From assembly GCF_022508225.1 (NCBI RefSeq), contig NZ_JAETXJ010000004.1, positions 62,001 to 126,000 on the forward strand: a stretch of 64,000 nucleotides of DNA. Reading direction: 5' to 3'. Every line of letters begins with the position of its first letter. The stretch's first letter is position 1. The notes under the pieces were generated by a model, which saw only the letters and a program-made list of their open reading frames with translations, had not been told where the DNA came from and did not search any database. This stretch comes from Desulfovibrio sp. UIB00 (GTDB lineage: Bacteria > Desulfobacterota > Desulfovibrionia > Desulfovibrionales > Desulfovibrionaceae). Below are positions 8,703-17,351 of the stretch, one piece after another. The translations under genes were made by a program, and so were the position numbers.

Positions 8703-9584
8703 ATGAAAGTCGTGGTAAAAACCGAGATCAGCGCCTATCCCCTTCTTTCTCGCGGGAAAGTGCGCGACATCTATGATGTGGACGAAAAAACACTACTCAT
8801 TGTCACCACTGACCGCATGTCGGCCTTTGACGTGATCATGAACGAACCCATCCCCTACAAAGGCGTGATTCTTAACCAGATCACCCTGTTCTGGATGGAA
8901 AAGTTCAAGGACATCATCCCCAATCACTTGATTGAAAGCGATGTGAACCGCTTCCCCGCCGCTCTGGCACCCTGGAAGGACGAACTTGAAGGCCGCGCCG
9001 TCATCGTGCGCAAGGCCAAGCCCCTGCCTGTGGAATGCATTGTGCGCGGCTACATCACCGGCTCCGGCTGGAAAGATTACAAGGCCACCGGCACCCTGTG
9101 CGGCTACAAGCTGCCCGCCAACCTGCGCGAATCAGACAAGCTGGAACCTGCGCTGTTTACGCCCTCCACCAAGGCCGAACTGGGCCAGCACGATGAAAAC
9201 ATCAGCGTGGCCCAGGCTGCGGAACTGCTCGGCGCGGAAACCGCCGCCCAGGTTGAACGCACCACGCTTGCCATTTACGAGGCCGGGCGTACCTATGCCG
9301 CCGGGCGCGGCATCATCGTGGCCGACACCAAGTTTGAATTCGGCTTTATTGACGGCAAGCTGCACCTCATTGACGAAGTGCTCACGCCCGATTCTTCCCG
9401 CTTCTGGCCCGCTGACCAGTATCAGCCCGGTCAGGGTCAGCCCAGCTTTGACAAGCAGTACCTGCGCGACTGGCTGGAAAAACAGCCCTGGAACAAGCAG
9501 CCCCCGCCGCCCGCCCTGCCGGAAGAAATCATCAAGGCCACGGCGAATCGCTACCAGGAAGCTTACGACATCCTTACAAAGTAA
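8703..9584 (+). CDS. purC: SAICAR synthase
   Basis: This is phosphoribosylaminoimidazole-succinocarboxamide synthase, which joins aspartate to CAIR in purine synthesis. Recognisable are the N-terminal [22 protein letters not shown], the [13 protein letters not shown] motif and [10 protein letters not shown]. At 293 aa it belongs to the longer, yeast-like form rather than the 237-aa E. coli form. It lies 27 nt after hisD and is followed by a terminator, so the two genes probably share a transcript. Confidence 0.96.
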   Translation: MKVVVKTEISAYPLLSRGKVRDIYDVDEKTLLIVTTDRMSAFDVIMNEPIPYKGVILNQITLFWMEKFKDIIPNHLIESDVNRFPAALAPWKDELEGRAVIVRKAKPLPVECIVRGYITGSGWKDYKATGTLCGYKLPANLRESDKLEPALFTPSTKAELGQHDENISVAQAAELLGAETAAQVERTTLAIYEAGRTYAAGRGIIVADTKFEFGFIDGKLHLIDEVLTPDSSRFWPADQYQPGQGQPSFDKQYLRDWLEKQPWNKQPPPPALPEEIIKATANRYQEAYDILTK

Positions 9585-9593
9585 AAAAATTGA

Positions 9594-9626
9594 GCGCGTC
9601 CGGTACAACAGTGCCGGGCGCGCCTT
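9594..9626 (+). terminator. Hairpin terminator after purC
   Basis: Arms GCGCGTCCGG and CCGGGCGCGC form a nearly perfect stem (one mismatch) 10 nt after the purC stop, followed by a short T run. Confidence 0.65.
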
Positions 9627-9808
9627 TGGCGTGGCAGCCTAGGCATTTTTTTCACAAAAGCGCCGACGCTGTACCATCGACCTGCCGTCCACTGTCCGAC
9701 AGCGCCGCGTATATTGTGCGGCTTTTTTCGCCCAGGCGCGCGCTGCCGCTGTTTTGATACACTTTAGTGCTGACTCGTTCGGCTTGCATTGTTTTTTCAG
9801 GAGGATCC

Positions 9809-10579
9809 ATGCTGCTGCAAGGAAAGAAAGCTCTTATACTGGGTTTGGCCAATAATAGAAGTATCGCTTATGGCATTGCCAATGCCCTTAAGGAACAAGG
9901 CGCCCGACTGGCGTTCAACTATGTGGGCGATGCCATCAAAAAACGAGTTGATCCCCTGAGCGAAGAGCTTGGCGGTGAATTCACCTTCCAGTGTGATGTA
10001 TGCGATGACGCGCAGATTCAGGCCGCCGCCGACCTTGTCAAAGAGAAGTGGGGCGATCTGGACATTCTTGTGCATTCTGTGGCCTTTGCAAATCGTGAAG
10101 ATCTGGGTGGCCGCTTTGTGGACACCTCCCGCGAGGGCTTCCGCCTTGCCCTGGACGTTTCTGCCTACTCGCTCACCGGTGTCTGCCGTGCATTTGAACC
10201 CCTGCTGCACGAGGGTTCTTCCGTCATGACCATGACCTATCACGGTTCCACCAAGGTCATCCCCGGCTACAACGTCATGGGTGTTGCCAAGGCAGCTCTT
10301 GAAGCCTCCGTGCGCTACCTTGCCTGCGACTTCGGCACCAAGGGCATCCGCGTCAACGCCATCAGCGCTGGCCCAATCAAGACCCTTGCCGCTTCTGCTG
10401 TTTCCAGCATGAAGGATCTGTGCAACATTGTTGACCGCAACGCCCCGCTGCACCGCAACGTCACCACAGGCGACGTGGGCGGCACGGCCCTGTACCTCGC
10501 ATCTGATCTTGCCCACGCTGTGACGGGCCAGGTCATCTATGTGGACAGCGGCTTCAGCACCATAGGTGTCATGGGCTAA
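9809..10579 (+). CDS. fabI: Enoyl-ACP reductase (NADH)
   Basis: FabI reduces trans-2-enoyl-ACP in the last step of each fatty-acid elongation cycle. The 256-aa SDR-fold protein has the FabI-type cofactor loop GLANNRSIAYGIA, the HSVAFA segment after strand 4, and the catalytic Tyr and Lys spaced six residues apart in YNVMGVAK. The C-terminal VTGQVIYVDSGFSTIG is also typical. The ATG at 9809 follows an AGGAGG ribosome site. It probably has its own promoter, since a terminator separates it from purC. Confidence 0.95.
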   Translation: MLLQGKKALILGLANNRSIAYGIANALKEQGARLAFNYVGDAIKKRVDPLSEELGGEFTFQCDVCDDAQIQAAADLVKEKWGDLDILVHSVAFANREDLGGRFVDTSREGFRLALDVSAYSLTGVCRAFEPLLHEGSSVMTMTYHGSTKVIPGYNVMGVAKAALEASVRYLACDFGTKGIRVNAISAGPIKTLAASAVSSMKDLCNIVDRNAPLHRNVTTGDVGGTALYLASDLAHAVTGQVIYVDSGFSTIGVMG

Positions 10580-10664
10580 CCCCCTGCGGGCAAGACCACA
10601 ACTGAACGCGCGCTTGCGCAATGGCGCGGCCTCAGCAGTCTGATGCCGTCAGAAGGATCAGATA

Positions 10665-10805
10665 ATGGACATCCTGACACTCAACGCTGTGGGCATTACC
10701 GTTATGGCGATGTTTGGCCTGTGGGCTTTTTATCGCGCCGCGCAGATCACCAAGAAAAAGCGCAAAGATGACGAGACAAAAAACAAGGACCGCAAAGACG
10801 ATTAG
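10665..10805 (+). CDS. Small single-span membrane protein, 46 aa
   Basis: A short ORF with an AAGGA ribosome site 9 nt upstream encodes one hydrophobic helix (VGITVMAMFGLWAFY, about residues 9-23). A highly charged cytoplasmic tail rich in Lys, Asp and Arg follows. It lies 85 nt after fabI and ends just before a strong terminator, so it is likely co-transcribed with fabI. I do not recognise a family. The clean ribosome site, membrane-segment composition and terminator placement support a real gene. Confidence 0.6.
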   Translation: MDILTLNAVGITVMAMFGLWAFYRAAQITKKKRKDDETKNKDRKDD

Positions 10806-10842
10806 CCAAGGCCAATCGGCAAGCAGCCCTGTTTGATATATC

Positions 10843-10880
10843 ATGCAAGGCCCACCTGGGATTCCGGGTGGGCCTTGCCT
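10843..10880 (+). terminator. Strong hairpin terminator after fabI unit
   Basis: Arms AAGGCCCACC and GGTGGGCCTT form a perfect 10-bp stem, followed by a mixed pyrimidine/T tract. It closes the fabI and small-protein unit. Confidence 0.8.
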
Positions 10881-11054
10881 CTTTGGGGGGGCTGTGGGAC
10901 TTTGGTCTGTGGCCTTTGCTCTGGGGCTTGGCTGTGCTGTGGCCTTGTCAGAACAGACGCCGTGTGGCGACATAGGAAGGGGCACCGCATTGGGCCGATT
11001 GCTGCCTCACGGCAACTTTTTTTGCAACAAACTGCCCTGATTCAATTTTTTCTC

Positions 11055-11083
11055 TTGCAATTCCTAAATGCCTGCTATATAGG
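11055..11083 (+). promoter_or_regulatory. Predicted tRNA promoter
   Basis: TTGCAA (11055-11060) and a TATATAGG region (-10 at about 11076-11083) lie about 35 nt before the tRNA. Confidence 0.45.
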
Positions 11084-11115
11084 TATTCGGCTTTGAGCGG
11101 TGCACAACACCGAAT

Positions 11116-11207
11116 GGAGAGGTGTCCGAGCTGGTCTAAGGAGCACGATTGGAAATCGTGTGTACGTTAACAGCGTACCGGGAGTTCGAATCTCCCCCTC
11201 TCCGCCA
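11116..11207 (+). tRNA. tRNA-Ser (anticodon GGA)
   Basis: This is a 92-nt class II tRNA. The acceptor stem GGAGAGG pairs with CCTCTCC, and the encoded CCA end is present (11205-11207). The anticodon stem-loop CACGATTGGAAATCGTG carries anticodon GGA, which reads UCC and UCU. A long variable arm typical of tRNA-Ser lies around 11163-11180, and the T-loop GTTCGAATC follows. A strong terminator comes directly after, so it is a single-gene unit. Confidence 0.96.
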
Positions 11208-11212
11208 GATTT

Positions 11213-11246
11213 CAAGGGGTTACTGAAAAACAGTAACCCCTTTTTC
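11213..11246 (+). terminator. Rho-independent terminator after tRNA-Ser
   Basis: A perfect 12-bp stem (AAGGGGTTACTG with CAGTAACCCCTT) is followed by a T run. The roughly 230 bp between here and the next terminator holds no gene I can support. Confidence 0.9.
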
Positions 11247-11477
11247 TTTTGGCGAGCCATAAGTCTCCGCGATTCTATTTGTGACCGATTCGAAAATTGC
11301 TCCCCCTGCCCCAGAAGCTCCTCTGTCTGCTCTCTTTCAGCGATGACCGAACAACTCATGTCTAGGGCAAGCTGCACAACCTGCAAGTCCTTGCCAAAGA
11401 CAGATGCCAGCCACTCAACGAGCGCCAGTAAACAGGCGCGCTCGCATCCGGAATGCCATCCCTGCGCCCCCTCGCAC

Positions 11478-11508
11478 ACAAAAAATGGCCGCCACACAGG
11501 ACGGCCAC
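11478..11508 (-). terminator. Terminator of the beta-barrel gene (minus strand)
   Basis: On the minus strand the arms TGGCCG and CGGCCA form a stem followed by a run of six T, about 30 nt after the stop of the outer-membrane protein gene. Confidence 0.75.
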
Positions 11509-11538
11509 AGGAAGGGAGGTAGTCATGAAGTAATGTGC

Positions 11539-12219
11539 TTAAAATGTGTAGCGCAGGCCGAGGCTGAACTCGTTGGCATAAGGAGCCATGCCAAGCTTCT
11601 GCTTTTCGCCCAGAATGGTCTTTTCAGTTTCCGAGTACCCCAGGCCCACAAAGCGATAGGCAAGATCAGCAGAAATGTTGTCGGTAAAAGCGTAGGAAAC
11701 GCCAGCGCCGGCATTCCATGCGAAAACCGTGTTCAGATTGGTGGTGCTTTCGCTTCCCACGCCGGGGATTTCAATCTCGTACTTGCTCTTGAGAAAGCCC
11801 ATGCCAAGGCCCGCGCCAACATAGGGTGTGAAGGCCGTGCTATTGTGGAAATCCCAATACGCGTTAAGGAAGAGGGTCTGAAGACCCCAGGTGCCTTTGA
11901 GGTCAGCAGCATTGCCACCATTTTTGAGTTCCCAGCTGGTGGTCGAGTTGGTGCGAATATCGTATTCAATTTCCGCGCGCAAGGGAACCTGATTGAGGGA
12001 ATAAAAGTCATAGCCAGCATATATGCCGCCGCCCACAGTGTTTTGCGAGTAGTTCTTGACGTCAAAGGCGTTAACAACTGCACCGCTTCTGGACATGGAA
12101 CCAGTGCTCTGGATGGAGTCAAGGAACTTCAAGCCCACATAAAATCCAGAATTTTCCGCCAGAGCAGGAACCGAAAGTGCCAGAGTCAGGGCAACAGCAA
12201 GAGCAATCCGCTTAAACAT
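11539..12219 (-). CDS. Outer-membrane beta-barrel protein (OmpA/Opa-like fold)
   Basis: This 226-aa protein has a cleavable signal peptide (MFKRIALAVALTLALSVPALA) and alternating beta-strand patterns throughout. It ends with an aromatic residue in GLRYTF, the classical C-terminal signal for outer-membrane barrel assembly. GFYVGLKF after the signal and PYVGAGLGMGF are typical of the 8-stranded OMP_b-brl family. It has its own AGGAGG-type ribosome site and a terminator, so it is monocistronic. The function cannot be read from the sequence. Confidence 0.85.
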   Translation of the reverse strand: MFKRIALAVALTLALSVPALAENSGFYVGLKFLDSIQSTGSMSRSGAVVNAFDVKNYSQNTVGGGIYAGYDFYSLNQVPLRAEIEYDIRTNSTTSWELKNGGNAADLKGTWGLQTLFLNAYWDFHNSTAFTPYVGAGLGMGFLKSKYEIEIPGVGSESTTNLNTVFAWNAGAGVSYAFTDNISADLAYRFVGLGYSETEKTILGEKQKLGMAPYANEFSLGLRYTF

Positions 12220-12402
12220 ATTTCCTCCAAAAATTTATTTCTCATAACCTTCCCTTGCACATAGCATTAAGACATATTCAATTATAGATCAATTAACATT
12301 TAGTCTATACTTTTAAATTTCAATCGGCAGTCCCCCAAAGCCATCGTGTGCGCCATACCTCTGTGGCAAGCTCTGCTCAAGACAACTTCAGCACCTGAAC
12401 GT

Positions 12403-12442
12403 AAAAAACTGGCTATACCTTAAGAGGCAGGGCCAGTTTTTT
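12403..12442. terminator. Bidirectional hairpin terminator
   Basis: An A-run, ACTGGC, an 18-nt loop, GCCAGT and a T-run form a symmetrical terminator between the small hypothetical gene at 12510 and the outer-membrane protein promoter region. The rest of the 290-bp gap is AT-rich and holds no gene I can support. Confidence 0.7.
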
Positions 12443-12509
12443 ACCACAAAAGAAGCGTAATAAAAAATTGAATTACACTATCTGCACCTTGGCAATTTTC
12501 AGCAGCAGA

Positions 12510-12806
12510 TCACCTGCGGCGTTGGCCGCAGCCCTCATACAGGGAAAGAATCTTGAATATATCGTCATGATTCTCTGAGGACTCCTCAGACTCACTTTGT
12601 GCCCGCTGCTTGAGTATTTTTTCCGCCCTTTTCAAAAAAGCATCGGCACCTTTAGTCTTGTACGTCTCAGCTTCACCCAGGGTGATATTCACTGTCTTAC
12701 CATCGCCCACGGGTTCGATGGACATTCTCTGCCCATCATGAAATGTAAAAACTTTTTCTTCCTTGCTTGTAAGAACATTTGCGACAAGCCGTAATTTATA
12801 ATTCAT
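12510..12806 (-). CDS. Hypothetical protein, 98 aa
   Basis: I do not recognise this small protein. The N-terminal half is predicted beta-rich (KLRLVANVLTSKEEKVFTFHDGQRMSIEPV) and the C-terminal half is a charged helix rich in Lys, Gln, Glu and Ser. It has no signal peptide and no membrane segment. The ATG at 12806 follows a GGAG ribosome site, and codon use resembles its neighbours. It is divergent from the RRM-protein leader and ends just before a terminator, so it is monocistronic. Confidence 0.6.
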   Translation of the reverse strand: MNYKLRLVANVLTSKEEKVFTFHDGQRMSIEPVGDGKTVNITLGEAETYKTKGADAFLKRAEKILKQRAQSESEESSENHDDIFKILSLYEGCGQRRR

Positions 12807-12979
12807 ACATACTCCAATTTTTCAATATCAATCAACTATCATATCAACATAAAATCATGGTGTCTAAATGAATAATGAAAAATATTTTTTTCATTGGTAT
12901 CCCACTGTTCGGCCTGATAATAGTTCTATAAAATTTGTAATTTTCTATCGTCACGGTACTTATTTTAAAATAACATTGA

Positions 12980-13008
12980 TTGACATTTTCTGCACCCCGC
13001 CCTATGTT
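12980..13008 (+). promoter_or_regulatory. Predicted promoter of the RRM gene with long leader
   Basis: TTGACA (12980-12985), a 17-bp spacer and TATGTT (13003-13008) lie in an AT-rich gap. Transcription from here would give a leader of about 95 nt before the RRM start codon. The rest of the 12807-13110 gap shows no gene I trust. Confidence 0.55.
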
Positions 13009-13110
13009 GCCACATCACTGATTGGGTATAGTAAATTTTTCGCCAGAGACTTTACATGGGTAAGGCTTCAAGCAGAAAGTCTACCTCCCCTTAACCCCTT
13101 GGAGTCTCAC

Positions 13111-13377
13111 ATGGCTACTTCTATTTATGTCGGTAATTTGTCTTGGTCTGCTACCCAGGACGGCGTTGAAGCTCTCTTCAAGCCCTATGGCGATGTTCTT
13201 TCCGTCAACCTGATTTCTGATCGCGAAACCGGCCGCGCCCGTGGCTTCGGTTTTGTCGAAATGGACGAAAGCAGCGCCATCAACGCCATTTCCGCTCTTG
13301 ACGGCAAAGAAGTTGACGGTCGCGCCCTGCGCGTGAACAAGGCTGAGCCCAAAAAGCCCGCCGCCCGCCGCTGGTAA
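13111..13377 (+). CDS. RRM-domain RNA-binding protein
   Basis: This is an 88-aa single RNA-recognition-motif protein of the bacterial cold-inducible (Rbp/Csp-like) type. RNP2 is IYVGNLSW near the N-terminus and RNP1 is RGFGFVEM near residue 45; a short basic tail (KKPAARRW) follows. I chose the ATG at 13111 because it follows GGAG and begins directly with the RRM, although the frame stays open upstream through AT-rich sequence. A strong terminator follows. Relatives are often cold-induced; the long leader fits post-transcriptional control, which is inference. Confidence 0.92.
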   Translation: MATSIYVGNLSWSATQDGVEALFKPYGDVLSVNLISDRETGRARGFGFVEMDESSAINAISALDGKEVDGRALRVNKAEPKKPAARRW

Positions 13378-13400
13378 GCCCAGCAAGCATTTAAAATGCA

Positions 13401-13435
13401 GGAAGGCCGTGATTTTCACGGCCTTCTTTTTTTGC
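13401..13435 (+). terminator. Rho-independent terminator after RRM gene
   Basis: GAAGGCCGTG and CACGGCCTTC form a perfect 10-bp stem with a 5-nt loop and a following run of T. Confidence 0.9.
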
Positions 13436-13574
13436 CAACCTGCGACTATCTGCCCAGCAATGCCGCCAGACCTTGCAAAATTTGCAGAACGCTGCCCCCG
13501 GCTTCCATTTGCTGGGCAGGCATCCATGGTTAATCCCTTTTGACTACTGGCAATAAGAAGATTATGTTGCCCGC

Positions 13575-13769
13575 ATGAACAAAGAAAACCTTCCTGTCAT
13601 TCATCCCTGTATCAAATGTGGAAAGGCCCCAAAGGTCGAAGTATCCAGACCCGAAGGCAGAATCAACGACATATATCGGCTTGTCTGCGAATGCGGAAAC
13701 TGCCCCTTGCAGTGGTCTGTCAGCGAATCTGCTGCTATCAGGCTGTGGAATTCATACGTTGCATCCTGA
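13575..13769 (+). CDS. Lar-like zinc-ribbon small protein
   Basis: This 64-aa protein has paired cysteine motifs (PCIKCGKAP and CECGNCPL) and a C-terminal SAAIRLWNSY. The pattern resembles the restriction-alleviation protein Lar family and related phage zinc ribbons (CPFCGG, then a Cys pair, then an A..WN tail). No phage genes surround it. The hairpin-poor, AT-rich flanks and isolation suggest it could be a remnant of a mobile element. A function in restriction alleviation is only a family-level guess. Confidence 0.6.
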   Translation: MNKENLPVIHPCIKCGKAPKVEVSRPEGRINDIYRLVCECGNCPLQWSVSESAAIRLWNSYVAS

Positions 13770-13872
13770 TAATCTGTGGTGCTCCCATTTTGGGGGAGTC
13801 TGCAAAAAACAGACAATAAACTGAATCATGCATGACACACTGCATGCCTTGCGTTATTATGTATTTATTGTA

Positions 13873-14037
13873 TTAATGCAGACTTATTAATAAATTGCGA
13901 GAGTGTGCAGTAGTTTTTGGCAGATCAGACACATTTTCTGTGGATGCTATCAGTGTTGCGCTGCCAGCAGTTTCAAGATTGATGCCAGGTAAGGCGGTAC
14001 AGCCAATTAGCCCTAAACAGGCAAGGAGGAGGAACAC
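13873..14037 (-). CDS. Possible small lipoprotein, 54 aa
   Basis: From a GTG start 4 nt after a GGAGGAG ribosome-site-like sequence, this frame encodes a hydrophobic N-terminus with a lipobox-like LIGC (FLLLACLGLIGCTALPG) and a short polar tail. It resembles small entericidin-like lipoproteins in form only. The ribosome site is inside a strong inverted repeat, GGAGGAG/CTCCTCC (14025-14047), which could hide it. It may be a short real gene or chance; confidence is low. Confidence 0.35.
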   Translation of the reverse strand: MFLLLACLGLIGCTALPGINLETAGSATLIASTENVSDLPKTTAHSRNLLISLH

Positions 14038-14047
14038 AACTCCTCCT

Positions 14048-14328
14048 TTTTTTATGCGCAAAGCTACTAGCAACCACAAATAATCCGCCACACACGCCCC
14101 CCCTCACCGCCTCCAACGCAACCTGCCCCTCTTCAACGGGCACCGCCGCATCTCTGCGCCTTCCGAATTTCAAAGGGGACTCCCCTCCTTTTGTTGCCCA
14201 CAGTAAATATCTTTATAAAAGTTATTTTAATTTAGCTAGTTAGTAAGCAGCACCAAGAAATGCAACCAAGCAGAATTTCTGATATTTTTCATTAATTGTA
14301 ACGTTTTACAAATAACATCTCATTATAA
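14048..14328. other. AT-rich intergenic region without a supported gene
   Basis: This stretch lies between the small-lipoprotein candidate and the promoter of the long protease-receptor operon. It changes from GC-rich to strongly AT-rich at about 14210. I see no convincing coding sequence in it. Confidence 0.5.
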
Positions 14329-14364
14329 TTGACACTATTTGGATTTCAGACTACTTAGCTAAGT
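14329..14364 (+). promoter_or_regulatory. Promoter and overlapping palindrome for the protease-receptor operon
   Basis: TTGACA (14329-14334), a 17-bp spacer and TACTTA (14352-14357) form a good vegetative promoter about 80 nt before the M16 protease gene. A perfect 12-bp palindrome, ACTTAGCTAAGT (14353-14364), overlaps the -10 element and start region, where a repressor could bind. I see no convincing Fur box. Confidence 0.6.
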
Positions 14365-14438
14365 CAAAAGAAATTCAATTTCATTTCCAGATACCAACGT
14401 TCATTACTCCAAGCACTCAAACATGGGGATTTGAAGAC

Positions 14439-17351
14439 ATGCCCATATTTTTGACCGAATCAATCCTTGCATTGTGCATGATCTTAACAGCTTTAACTTC
14501 CACATCATTTGCAAAAAATTCCCTTGCAAGCGGCCCCAAGGAAGCGTTCTGGTATGACGGCAAATGGGCGCACGAGCATTCTGATCTGCCACCAGACCCT
14601 GCCATCACCTTTGGGCGGCTGCCCAACGGATTCCGTTATGCGGTCATCCCTAATGCCAAGCCAGATGGTCGCGTTTCCATGTATCTGAATGTTCAGGCCG
14701 GTTCGCTGATGGAAACGCCCAGTGAGTTAGGATATGCCCACTACATTGAGCATATGGCGTTTAACGGAACGCGCAATTTTGCGCCCGGCTCGCTCATTCC
14801 CTTTTTCCAGCGCCACGGCATGAGTTTTGGCGGCGACACCAATGCCCATACAGCATGGGCAGAAACCGTCTTCAAGCTCAACCTCACATCCTGCGACACC
14901 AGCACGCTTGCCATGGGGATGAAAATTCTGCGCGACTTTGCGGATGGCATCCAGTTTGCCCCGCAAGAAGTCGCCAAGGAGCTGGGCGTTATTTTGGCAG
15001 AAAAAAATGTGCGCGACAGCGAAGCCATGGCAAGCAAACGCCAGCGCACGGCCCAGCTCTATGCGGGCACAGCCTTTGTGAACCAGCCCATCGGCACGGA
15101 AGACTGCATCCGGGGGGCAACCTCCGAGCGCCTGAAGGCCTTTTACCGCAAATGGTACCACCCGGAACGCATGATTCTGGTCATTGCGGGTTCCGTCACT
15201 GCCGCTCAAGTCAGCCAGCTTGTGAAAAACAGCTTTGCAGATATGGTGAACCCCGGCCCGGCGCCGCTTCCCCCGTTCTGGGGCGAGGCGCGGCTTGGCG
15301 GCATCCAGGCGCAAGGGGAGCAACGAGCAATCAGCGGCGAGGAAATTTCCGTAATTATGCGCTTTCCGCGCATGCACCAACGTGATACGCGCCAGAATCA
15401 GCAAAACCAGCTTGTGGATTCTGTGCTTGGCTACTGCATGCAACGTCGCCTGCTGGAGCGCGACCAGCGCGACAATCTCTGGAACAACGCGCGCTTTGCC
15501 GCCAACTGGCGGCAGGGCCTTACTCCTTCTGCCGCCATCGGCCTGACAACGCACTCCGGCGGCTGGCAACAGGCGCTGCCTGCCCTGGCGCAAGAGCTGA
15601 AGCGGGCGGCAACGCACGGGTTCACCCGGCAGGAAATATCTCAGGCACTTGATTTTGCAGAAAAAAGAATTTCACGCTTCAAGGAACAGCGCCCGGGCAT
15701 GAGCAATGCCGATGTGGCAGATCAGTTTGTGCGCACCGCCAATGCGGACTACGTCCAAACCGCGCCCGCCTTTGATCTGGACCTCTTCCGCCAGTTGCGG
15801 CCCTCCATCACGGAAGATACGGTTAATGCTGCGCTCCGCTCCATGCTGGCAATGGAAGATGTCTTCCTTGCCGTAGGCAGCGCCACGCCACCCGATGCAG
15901 CCGTCATCCTCGCCGCATGGCAAGAGGGCCTTGCTGCGCAGCAAGCGCCCACAGCGCCGACAAAATCCATTGCATTCCCCTACCTTGAACTTCCGCCGGC
16001 GGCATCGGCAACTGCGGCCCCCACAGTTGCGCCCATAGCCAGCCGCGATCTCTCCCTGCCGGGCAACCCAGCCGTAACCCTCCTCCAGACTCGCCTGAGC
16101 GATGCCGTTGAGTGCTACGTACTGCCGCTGAATTTTGAACCCAACAAGGCCTCGGTGCAGCTTCTCTTTGGCAAGGGATACGCCAACTTGCCCGACAGCG
16201 TCATCACCCTTGCCCAAACAGCCAACGCAACTCTGGCAGAAAGCGGCCTTGGCGCGCTCTCGCGCCTTGAAACGCAAAAGCTGGCAGAGCGCATGGGCGG
16301 CAGGGTCGGCGAGGTGCACGGCCCCAACAACGCAATCATCAGCGTTGAAGGTGACTCCCGGCAGCTTGAGCTGCTGGTGCAGGCGGTATGGACGCAATTC
16401 AGTGATCCGCAGCCTGAGACTGACGGCCTCCAGCGCGCCCTGCGCAAGCTTGAGGCTCAAAACCGCAAACAGACTGAAACAGTTGAAGAAGTTTCAAAAA
16501 TAGCAGGGCAGGCCTTTTTTTACGGCAATGCGCGCAGATATCAGCCCCTCAGGCCCGAGGAAGCGGCCAGCCTTGGCATTGACGATGTGCGCGGTTTTAT
16601 CGCCGCCAGCCGCAAAAAAGAGCCTGTGCGTGTAATCATCAGCGGTGATATCGACCCCAACACATCTATTTCACTAGCAAAACGCTACTTCAGCCACATC
16701 ACAACCCAGCCTGCGGCTGTAGAAGAAAACCCCGCCCCGCTGGAATTTCCTGCTGGTAAATCCGCGAGCATTCAGGTTCCGGATTCTGTAGATCAGGCAG
16801 TTGTCCGCAAGGCATGGCGTCTTGATTTCGCACCGCAGGGCAACAGGGAGGTTCTGGCTGCCCGGCAGCTTGCGTCAGCGCTGCTGCGCGACAAACTGCG
16901 CCGCGATCTGCGGGAGCGCATGGGCGCAAGCTACAGCCCCAGCGCCTTTTACCGCACCATGCCCAATGAGGGCGGCTATTCCCTGCTCCAGATCGATGTA
17001 CACACCAACCGGGAACAGATGGGGCAGGTTACGGAATATCTTGGAACTCTCGCCCCCTGGAAGGTAAGCCAGCAGGAACTGGACAGACTGCGCCTGCCCA
17101 TGCTCACCCAGGTTCAGACCAGCCGCAGCAGCACCCAGTACTGGCAACGCATGCTGCTGACGGAACTGGCTACAGGCTACCCCTATCTTGAATGGAGCAA
17201 AACAACAGAGAGCAACCTGCAAAACTGCACAAAAGAAGCGGTAGCAGAAGCCCTGAAAGACCTTCTTGCAGCTCCCTCCGCCATGTGGACAGTTGCAGCG
17301 CATCCCCAAACCAGCGTCGACCAGAGCAATACCGCCAAGGAGAGCAAGTGA
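14439..17351 (+). CDS. M16-family zinc metalloprotease, PqqL/FusC-like
   Basis: This is a 970-aa insulinase-family (M16) protease with an N-terminal signal peptide ending near SFAKNS, so it is predicted to be periplasmic. The inverted zinc motif HYIEH is at residues 101-105 (Zn ligands His101 and His105, catalytic Glu104), with the third ligand expected in AKELGVILAE. Both M16 halves are present, the second lacking the zinc motif. The length matches PqqL and FusC (about 930 aa), which cleave imported substrates such as ferredoxin in the periplasm. It opens an operon with a TonB-dependent receptor and peptide importer. Its stop overlaps the next start. Confidence 0.9.
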   Translation: MPIFLTESILALCMILTALTSTSFAKNSLASGPKEAFWYDGKWAHEHSDLPPDPAITFGRLPNGFRYAVIPNAKPDGRVSMYLNVQAGSLMETPSELGYAHYIEHMAFNGTRNFAPGSLIPFFQRHGMSFGGDTNAHTAWAETVFKLNLTSCDTSTLAMGMKILRDFADGIQFAPQEVAKELGVILAEKNVRDSEAMASKRQRTAQLYAGTAFVNQPIGTEDCIRGATSERLKAFYRKWYHPERMILVIAGSVTAAQVSQLVKNSFADMVNPGPAPLPPFWGEARLGGIQAQGEQRAISGEEISVIMRFPRMHQRDTRQNQQNQLVDSVLGYCMQRRLLERDQRDNLWNNARFAANWRQGLTPSAAIGLTTHSGGWQQALPALAQELKRAATHGFTRQEISQALDFAEKRISRFKEQRPGMSNADVADQFVRTANADYVQTAPAFDLDLFRQLRPSITEDTVNAALRSMLAMEDVFLAVGSATPPDAAVILAAWQEGLAAQQAPTAPTKSIAFPYLELPPAASATAAPTVAPIASRDLSLPGNPAVTLLQTRLSDAVECYVLPLNFEPNKASVQLLFGKGYANLPDSVITLAQTANATLAESGLGALSRLETQKLAERMGGRVGEVHGPNNAIISVEGDSRQLELLVQAVWTQFSDPQPETDGLQRALRKLEAQNRKQTETVEEVSKIAGQAFFYGNARRYQPLRPEEAASLGIDDVRGFIAASRKKEPVRVIISGDIDPNTSISLAKRYFSHITTQPAAVEENPAPLEFPAGKSASIQVPDSVDQAVVRKAWRLDFAPQGNREVLAARQLASALLRDKLRRDLRERMGASYSPSAFYRTMPNEGGYSLLQIDVHTNREQMGQVTEYLGTLAPWKVSQQELDRLRLPMLTQVQTSRSSTQYWQRMLLTELATGYPYLEWSKTTESNLQNCTKEAVAEALKDLLAAPSAMWTVAAHPQTSVDQSNTAKESK

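Noticed and set aside
11404..12264. Plus-strand 286-aa frame over the beta-barrel gene
   Set aside because: The minus-strand protein has a signal peptide, barrel strands and terminal Phe; the plus-strand frame is its shadow.
14220..14364. A Fur box before the uptake operon
   Set aside because: I looked for GATAAT-type repeats as TonB receptors are often iron-regulated. The AT-rich region lacks a convincing match, and the only clear dyad is ACTTAGCTAAGT.
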